Assembly: GCA_012184525.1 (NCBI GenBank)
Contig: WOFQ01000002.1
Coordinates: 310,001 to 374,000, forward strand
Length of the DNA stretch: 64,000 bases
Source of the DNA: Xenoacremonium recifei
Taxonomy: Eukaryota; Ascomycota; Sordariomycetes; Hypocreales; Nectriaceae
Direction of reading: 5' to 3'
Numbering within the stretch: the first letter of the stretch is position 1; every line of letters starts with the position of its first letter. Positions 57,538-64,000 of this stretch are shown piece by piece. Under the pieces are notes generated by a model. That model made no database searches. It saw only the letters and a program-made list of their open reading frames with translations, and had not been told where the DNA came from. Position numbers and translations under genes: made by a program.

Positions 57538-60092
57538 TTACCACTCCAGGGGCTCCGTTTTGGGCTCCCCGCGGTTGGTCTTGGGCACGGGAACCGCCTT
57601 GGCGGCCAGACGACCACCCATGCCCTTGCGCTTCAGGTAGGCGGTGCCGTCCAGCCAAGGAGTGTTCTCCGTCATGCGCTTCTCGAAGTCGGCGATCTTG
57701 TCCTCGAGCTGCATGGTCAGGCCGATGTCGTCAAGGCCGTTGACCAGGCAGTGCTTCCGGAACTCCTCGACGTCGAAGGGGCAGATGGTCTCGCCGTTGG
57801 CCTTCTTGATCAGCTGGTTAGGCAGATCGATCTCGACCTCGCGGCCGGCGCGCGCCTCGGCAGCGACGGCGTCAATCTGGGCCTTGTCCTCAATCTTGAT
57901 GGGCAGCATGCCGTTCTTAAAGGTGTTGTTGTTGAAGATATCGGCAAAGGACGGCGCGATGATGACCTTGATGCCAAAGTCAAGCAGAGCCCAGGGGGCG
58001 TGTTCTCGCGAGGAACCGCAGCCGAAGTTGGGTCCAGTGCAAACCAAGATCTTTGCTTTTCGGTAAGGCTCCTGGTTGAGGATGAAGTCGGGGTTCTCCG
58101 AACCGTCAGGCTTATATCGAAGGGCGTGGAAGGCAGCGGATCCGAGACCGGTTCGCTTGATAGTCTTCAGGAACTGCTTGGGGATGATGGCATCTGTGTC
58201 CACGTTGGACATGTCCATGGGAGCGGCAATGCCCTTCCAGATGGTGAATTTGGCCAGGCCGGCCGACTCGGCACCGGCAACAAGGGTGTTGGTGTGAGGC
58301 TGGTTGTCGATGGGTTGGTCGCCGATCATCTCCCGCTCCTCAGAGTCGTCCCGGACGCGCTCATCAATGTGAGCCTCCTCGGTGGGCAGCTCACGGGGCT
58401 TGAAGGTCGAGTCGTGGGTATAGTGGGACAGTTTTCGGACGTCAGCGAGCTTGCCAACGATACCAGCAGCAGCCGCCATAACAGGAGACATCAGATGCGT
58501 TCGGCTGCCAGCACCCTGACGACCCTCGAAGTTTCGGTTTGATGTGCTGGCACATCGCTCCTGGGGAGCCAGAATATCGGGGTTCATGCCCAGGCACATA
58601 CTGCAGCCGGCCTCACGCCACTCGAAACCAGCATCAATGAAGATCTGGTCGAGACCCTCCTCCTCGGCCTGAGTCTTGACCAGGCCAGAACCAGGCACAA
58701 CCAGGGCACGCTTGATGTTGGCAGCGATCTTCTTGCCCTTGACAACGTTGGCCGCAGCTCGCAGATCCTCAATTCGGGAGTTGGTGCAGGAGCCGATGAA
58801 CACCTTGTCGATGGGAATCTCCTCCATGGGCGTGCCAGCGGTGAGTCCCATGTACTCCAGCATGCGTCGGCCGGTGGCCTTCTTGGCTTCGGTAGGGAAG
58901 GTCTCGGGGTCAGGGACGGTGCCGGTGATGGGGACAACGTCCTCAGGGCTGGTGCCCCAGGTGACCGTGGGAACAATGTCCTTGGCATCGATGAAGACAT
59001 CGATATCGTACTTGGCACCGGGATCGGACTGCAGGGACTTCCAGTAGGCAGTGGCCTTATCCCAGGTCTCGGAACCATACTTGGGGGCCAGGGGGCGGCC
59101 CTTGAGGTACTCGAAGGTGATCTCGTCAGGGGCAACCATACCGGCACGGGCACCGCCCTCGATTGACATGTTGCAGATGGACATACGGGCCTCCATGGAC
59201 AGGCTGCGAATGACGGAACCGCAGAACTCAATGACGGCACCAGTACCGCCGGCCGTTCCGATCTTGCCAATGGCGTGCAGGACAACATCCTTGGAGCTGA
59301 CGCCGGGAGCCAGCTCACCATCGACCTGGATCCTCATGTTCTTGCTCCGCCGGGTGATCAGACACTGTGTGGCCAGCACGTGCTCGACCTCACTGGTACC
59401 AATGCCGAAAGCGAGGGAACCAAAAGCACCGTGTGTCGAGGTGTGGCTGTCACCGCACACAACCGTGGTGCCGGGCAGGGTGAAGCCCTGCTCAGGCCCA
59501 ATAACATGGACGATACCCTGGCGCTTATCGCCCAGGCCGAAGTATGTGAGACCGAAGTCCTTGACGTTATCCTCGAGGGTGACACATTGTGTCCGCGAGT
59601 CGTCCTCCTCGATGAAGGAGGCGATGTCCTTCAGGGCCTTGCGCGAGGTCGTAGGGACATTCTGTAAGCGAGAGCGTTAGCCGGTGATCACGCTAGGGAA
59701 GCTCCGGGGAAACAGAGTTTGGGGAGGACCCTGGACGGGAGGGGAAGTTGCGTACGTGATCAGTCGTGGCCAGCGTGCAGTCTGGTCGTCGGACCTTTCG
59801 GCCGGCATTCTTCAGGCCCTCGAAGGCTTGCTGTTGGTCCTCGTCAGCATCAATGCATTCCCTTGCATTTCCAGGCCGCGGGCTTGACTTACTGGTGATG
59901 TCACCTCGTGGACAAGATGCCTGTCTATGCCGCAAACTGTTAGTCTCGCGGGCCCGCCTCAGAGATCAACTGACACCGCCACCACCACCTACCGATATAG
60001 AGCAAGATTGTGCCGTCGAGCTTCTCATCGACGACGTGAGCCGACAGAACCTTGTCGTAGAGCGTCTGCGGATTCCCCACGGGCGCGGGCAT
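57538..60092 (-). CDS. leu1: 3-isopropylmalate dehydratase (isopropylmalate isomerase)
   Basis: Exons on the minus strand are 60092-59993, 59924-59893 (32 nt), 59830-59756 and 59661-57538, giving 776 aa. The enzyme converts 2-isopropylmalate to 3-isopropylmalate in leucine synthesis. It is the fused fungal form: the large aconitase-like domain has CGDSHTSTHGAFG, the cluster ligands FIGSCTNSR and GCSMCLGMNPD, and NRNFEGRQG. The swivel domain follows a linker and carries NVDTDAIIPKQFLK and GPNFGCGSSREHAPWAL. The start MPAPVGNPQTLYDKV joins DRHLVHEVTSPQAFEGL across two short exons, which is a conserved family segment. A CCGGNNCCGG site lies about 690 bp upstream. Confidence 0.96.
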
Positions 60093-61325
60093 TGTGACAC
60101 TGGGAGAGCGGGAGTGAGCTCGAGAGGGTAGCGAATTTTTGTGTGCTTTCGGGACGTGGGCAAAGGGGGTGTAAGGACAAGAGGCTCGCAACGGGTCTTG
60201 AGGCGATCGCCAGAGACGCAAAGGGGCAATGCGAGAGATGCAGAGGAGGAATTGAAGCTGCTGTGAGGATGAAGAAACGAAGAGGCCAGGTCCAGTTCCA
60301 CCCCAGGCTTTATCAATGGAAATTTGCTTTGCCCCCCTCCCCGAAAGTCAAGCTTCATGGCCCGGTGCTGGTCCGATGATCGGAGATGCCGTCAGCTTTT
60401 TGCGCCGGGAAGAGGCCAGCGCGGGGTAGCCCCGCCCGCCCTACTGCAGTGCGACGCCCTGATTGCTAAATGGAGACTGCCCATTGGCCCGCCGGCATCG
60501 CTGGCAGTGCTGGCAATGCTGGCAACCGCAGCCCAGCGGCTCCTTCCAGCGGCCGGCTCAGCGCCCGCCTCGCCTGAAGCGCACATGAATGCTCGACGCT
60601 GCGGGATCATGAACAATCTTGCAAGTTACTCTACTCTGGCAGGCCGATCGGCGCTCAATTACACAATCGCTCAATTCCATCTCCGCTCCGTGCCGGAGAT
60701 TTATTCCCATGTGTCTTGAAGCTTGGTCCCTAAAGGTAGACCGCCTATCTCCGGGTGTGCTGAACCCCTGGCTTTACGAACCGGGGCCGGCATCGCGATG
60801 CCCTCACCAACACATCTTCACCTCCACCCTACAACCAATTTTGCAATTGACATGTTCCCAGCCTACTACAAATATATTTTCTACACTGAGGTGATACAGA
60901 CGAAGTGCGTCATAGCAAAGTCATTCTCCCTTGGCACGGCTCAAATCCACTTGCCGCATCTCAACAATTCAACATGCACCGGCATCCGCAACACTTCTTC
61001 GGCACAACTTCATCCAGCCCCATTAGTTGGTGTCAATCCCACCAACCACAGCCACGGCGAGTCGCTTTCCGCGCTCCCCCAAAAAAAAAGCCACATTGCC
61101 TCCTCGCGTTGATGCCTGTCCCCCATCCCCCATGTATCGGAGCTTTAACGGACACTCTCCGAAAGCGATATCAGAGACCCCTGCTCCGCGACCGGGGATG
61201 CCGTTAAGCTGTGCTTCAACGCCGCCCTCCGGTTATCAACCCCCGAACATGAACAACAGCTCGTCCCCCGCAAACCGCAGCACACTTCTAACGTAGATCC
61301 CCGCAGTAGCCACGAACCTCATCAC
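60093..61325. other. leu1 promoter region and 3' flank of the right-hand partial gene
   Basis: About 1.2 kb. leu1 is the only gene whose 5' side faces this region. No gene is supported. Confidence 0.55.
60781..60790. promoter_or_regulatory. Leu3-type site CCGGGGCCGG upstream of leu1
   Basis: The palindrome matches the CCGGNNCCGG consensus established for Leu3, the Zn2Cys6 regulator that senses 2-isopropylmalate. It lies about 690 bp upstream of the leu1 ATG. Distance is rather long, so function is inferred. Confidence 0.5.
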
Positions 61326-64000
61326 CTAGACGAGGACCGTCAGCGCAACGAGTGCCACTGGAACCGCCATGGCAAGTGACATGCAGTCCCCCCACGTAGA
61401 TTGGTGTCGTGCATTTCGCTGCCAAAAATGCGATTCGGCATTGAACACCGGCTTGATCGTGGCCCAGTAAAGGCTGAGGAACTTCAAAGCCTTGTTCTTC
61501 ACTGCCTTGGGCATGTTCTCTGTTGCAGTCCAGAACGATACGATTTTGGGCTCAGGCTGCTTCCTTTGAGTTGGCTCTCGCTTGGAACGACCTGCGATGT
61601 CGTCGTCGGCGTCCAGATGAGTAGGATAGCTTCCCGGAATGCGCACCGCTAGATCTCTCGTCGCCTTGACAGTGAGCTTGCCAGTCTCGGCTAGGACGGC
61701 CATTAGTGGTTGGGGTCCCTGCTCCCTCGTGGCCTGTCCGTTCGATTGAGGCAGCTTGGTGGTCGTCGTCGGAAAACTTCTGGGCGCCGATGGCCGGACC
61801 TCGTGTGGAACTGGGTACACCTCGACTCGTTTCTGCACAAAACTCTCCTCGGGGTCCAGATTCAGAAGATACCAAGTTTGGCGCCTTGCTGGCACTGGGT
61901 CCAAGTTCTCCTGGCGGTCTGCCGTAAACGTGGACGTGTGTGATATGCTGTGGCGGCGGAAGCCCGGAACGGGTTGAGGATTGTCTGTAAGCCCTGGTGC
62001 AAGTTGCATAGTCCGCTTCTTGGTGGCCCTGAGATGTCTCACCGACGTAATATCGGATGCTGGTGTCTCCTCCTTTGGCTTTGGATTCGGCAACGCACTC
62101 AGCATATGGCTCATCGGGGAAGTCGTCGAAGTGGTCAGGTCGCCTGGCGAAGTGCTCTCGTTGACACGGTCGTAAATCAGACGGTCCAATCTCCTCTCTT
62201 GATCCTGATCGGCAGGTGGGCTCATCGCTGCAAGATGGCTCAATGTCGACACCAAGAGGTCGGAGCCAGTAATGGTGGTGGTGCGTGTGCAGGCAGATTC
62301 CGCCACGACATCCTTGTCTTTGTCCGTGGCCATGGCCCCCAGCTCCTCTGCTGGACCGGACACTACCCTATCCGGCTTCCTGTCCATGATCCTGTCCATG
62401 AAGCTCGCAGAGTGTGGCTGGTCGATCAGCGCCAACTTCCCCTTCAAGTTGTTCATGTCGCCTTGTATTTCTTCCTTCGTAACGGGCGCCCACGTCTGTG
62501 GGTTCCGCTTGGGGCCGGTCATGACCTGCGGATGGTCGGGCATCGACGTCTCTCCAATCACTGGCTTTCTTGCTACATTCTGGTAATGATGCTCTGGTTT
62601 CTTGGCCCTTAGGAGCGTCCATAATGATTTCTCGTCCTCTGAGTCCGTGAGTGATTGTAGGAGAAAGTCCAGGTCGCACTCCGAGGATGACTGGCTTTGG
62701 TCGGGGGCAGGAGGGAATCTTGATTCGGGGGACATCTTGGGAGTAGGGTATTTCTTGGATATGTGAGTCAAACCTCGTTCGAAGTCGACGTGTTTCTCCT
62801 CGTCCTGCTCTTGAGGCAATGCCGACACTCTGCTCGTGGTTGTCAAGTAGGGGTCGTCGTCGTCGTCGTCTTCCCAAGCCTGTTGAGTCCGCGGCTTCAT
62901 GACACGCATACGGGCCCTCCGCCGTAACCCGCCCGGTTCGATGACTCTCTGATGACTTTTGCCCAAAAAAGGATGATAGAAGGTGGCACGCTTTCCGTCA
63001 GTAGTTGAACTTGTATCTCTTGGGCCAGCCGTTGGAAAGGTGGGATATGAGGCCCCGCGTATGTGGCGTGGTGACGGAGAATCTTCTCGAGCTTTGGTCA
63101 GGTGCGTGTTGTTTTTGACGTGTGAATCAACAAAGATGTGTGAATTGAGTCCACTGTCACCCACTGACTGATCAAGAGTCTCAAAGCTTATGCCATTCTC
63201 AAACAGCTCCTGAGCTCCAGGGTTCAAGGCCACAACTCTTGGTTCGTGAGGAGTACGAACGATGGTTCCAGAAGATCCAGAGTGGTTCTTTGAAGTGCCT
63301 TTGTAGCGCATGAGGGTCATGAGTTCACCGCCTGTCTCTTCAGGGGAGCTTATGTCTATGAGCTCCTCTTTGTCGGAGGCCATCTGGTTAACTGCCATAT
63401 CATCGTCTGGTGTAATCGACCTGGACGGGAGAGACATGTTTCTTTGCGATACAACCGGGCTCAGATTTGGCTCTTGGGCTGAGGACCACTGCTTGGTCTG
63501 TCTTCGCCAGCGCACAGTGTTGTGGACTTTCTGGAGAGCCTCTTTCTCCTTTTCAGCTTTAAGAAGTTTCTGTTCTTCTCTCGAAATAATTTTCTGAATC
63601 TCCTGTTCTGCCCGAGCTCTTGTTGCTTTGTGGTCAGAAGGAGAATTCTCGATGATCTGCTTCAACTTGTCGATTTGCTGAATGGAGTCCGTCCCCAGTG
63701 CGCTTTGGTCGCTGTCTGAGGGGGTAACGACATCCAACTGCCCAGTATCAGGATTGATTCCCTGAGGTCCGAGATAGTCACCGCTCTCTTTGAGATCTCG
63801 TCGCTGGCGTCGTGATTCTTTCTTTGCCTCTATCACTTGTCGAGCATATGACAGTCGGCGCTGAGCCATCTGAGATGCTGCTTGAAATGCGTTGGGGTTG
63901 CTCAGGTGCTGTGAGTTCATTGCCGCAGTGGCTTCGTCCTTGTCCACTTGGGCTCTCTTAGCGAATTTCAGCGGGAATCGCTCATCCTTTGGCGACCAGC
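61326..64000 (-). CDS. Uncharacterised fungal protein with C-terminal hydrophobic tail (partial, 5' end outside window)
   Basis: An uninterrupted frame runs from the right window edge to a stop at 61326, so at least 890 residues are visible and the start is missing; the codon at 63947 is GTG inside the frame, not a start. The upstream part reads ERFPLKFAKRAQVDKDEA, then a charged coiled-coil-prone region (QEIQKIISREEQKLLKAEKE). The middle is low-complexity with Ser/Thr-Pro sites, an acidic EDDDDDDPY run and basic patches. The last 20 or so residues (CMSLAMAVPVALVALTVLV) are hydrophobic and end at the C-terminus, as in tail-anchored proteins. I do not recognise the family. Confidence 0.75.
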   Translation of the reverse strand, partial: WSPKDERFPLKFAKRAQVDKDEATAAMNSQHLSNPNAFQAASQMAQRRLSYARQVIEAKKESRRQRRDLKESGDYLGPQGINPDTGQLDVVTPSDSDQSALGTDSIQQIDKLKQIIENSPSDHKATRARAEQEIQKIISREEQKLLKAEKEKEALQKVHNTVRWRRQTKQWSSAQEPNLSPVVSQRNMSLPSRSITPDDDMAVNQMASDKEELIDISSPEETGGELMTLMRYKGTSKNHSGSSGTIVRTPHEPRVVALNPGAQELFENGISFETLDQSVGDSGLNSHIFVDSHVKNNTHLTKAREDSPSPRHIRGASYPTFPTAGPRDTSSTTDGKRATFYHPFLGKSHQRVIEPGGLRRRARMRVMKPRTQQAWEDDDDDDPYLTTTSRVSALPQEQDEEKHVDFERGLTHISKKYPTPKMSPESRFPPAPDQSQSSSECDLDFLLQSLTDSEDEKSLWTLLRAKKPEHHYQNVARKPVIGETSMPDHPQVMTGPKRNPQTWAPVTKEEIQGDMNNLKGKLALIDQPHSASFMDRIMDRKPDRVVSGPAEELGAMATDKDKDVVAESACTRTTTITGSDLLVSTLSHLAAMSPPADQDQERRLDRLIYDRVNESTSPGDLTTSTTSPMSHMLSALPNPKPKEETPASDITSVRHLRATKKRTMQLAPGLTDNPQPVPGFRRHSISHTSTFTADRQENLDPVPARRQTWYLLNLDPEESFVQKRVEVYPVPHEVRPSAPRSFPTTTTKLPQSNGQATREQGPQPLMAVLAETGKLTVKATRDLAVRIPGSYPTHLDADDDIAGRSKREPTQRKQPEPKIVSFWTATENMPKAVKNKALKFLSLYWATIKPVFNAESHFWQRNARHQSTWGDCMSLAMAVPVALVALTVLV

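Noticed and set aside
1..64000. tRNA, rRNA or CRISPR features
   Set aside because: Reading for the GGTTCGAANCC-type B box with a partner A box and for regularly spaced direct repeats gave nothing I could support by eye. A tRNAscan-SE run would settle the tRNA question.

Overview
The window is 64 kb of nuclear DNA from a filamentous ascomycete, most likely a Sordariomycete. The evidence is short introns (about 48-100 nt) with GTAAGT/GTATGT-like donors and CTAAC branch sites, a bli-3 homologue, an ascomycete-type laccase ending in DSGI, a Zn2Cys6 regulator, and genes such as ncs-1, leu1 and fox2 with small leading exons. I reconstructed 23 protein genes: 21 complete and two cut by the window edges. 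I saw no rRNA, tRNA, CRISPR array or intact transposon.

Layout. 1-392: 3'-truncated fungal membrane protein (-). 4.4-6.2 kb: secreted-type Cys-rich/TM/SH3 protein (+). 7.5-9.4 kb: scavenger decapping enzyme (+) and a GILT-like thiol reductase (-) whose coding ends overlap. 10.2-15.0 kb: GlcNAc-kinase-like hexokinase (+) and a VBA-type vacuolar MFS transporter (+). 15.4-18.1 kb: SNU23 (-), DPH5 (+), bli-3 (-). 19.6-21.1 kb: F-box-like protein (+). 21.5-23.3 kb: laccase (-). 25.3-26.9 kb: ECM11-like protein (+). 27.3-32.3 kb: D-glycerate kinase (-) diverging from the peroxisomal beta-oxidation enzyme FOX2 (+). 32.7-34.6 kb: RBR ubiquitin ligase (-). 35.7-46.3 kb: a more accessory stretch with a DHA2 drug transporter (-), a Zn2Cys6 factor (+), 3.5 kb of decayed repeats and a LaeA-like methyltransferase (-). 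49.4-52.0 kb: CDC45 (+). 54.2-57.2 kb: NCS-1 calcium sensor (+) and an RKM5-like lysine methyltransferase (+). 57.5-60.1 kb: isopropylmalate isomerase LEU1 (-). 61.3-64.0 kb: 5'-truncated uncharacterised protein with a C-terminal hydrophobic tail (-).

Most genes are conserved housekeeping functions: mRNA decay, splicing, EF-2 and ribosome modification, replication, leucine synthesis and beta-oxidation. Three promoters carry recognisable sites: an inverted pair of CCTCGG motifs (FarA/Ctf1 type) upstream of fox2, a CCGGNNCCGG Leu3-type site upstream of leu1, and an ACGCGT MBF-type site just upstream of cdc45.

The most unusual signals are a tandem series of three decayed fold-back units at 42.6-44.2 kb, an RBR ligase whose IBR module is split by a hydrophobic hairpin, an 18-nt micro-exon inside the phosphate-binding motif of the hexokinase-like gene, and the tail-to-tail overlap of two coding sequences at 8.5 kb. 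I did not find a clear new multi-gene system. The stretch from 35 to 46 kb is the best candidate for an accessory locus.
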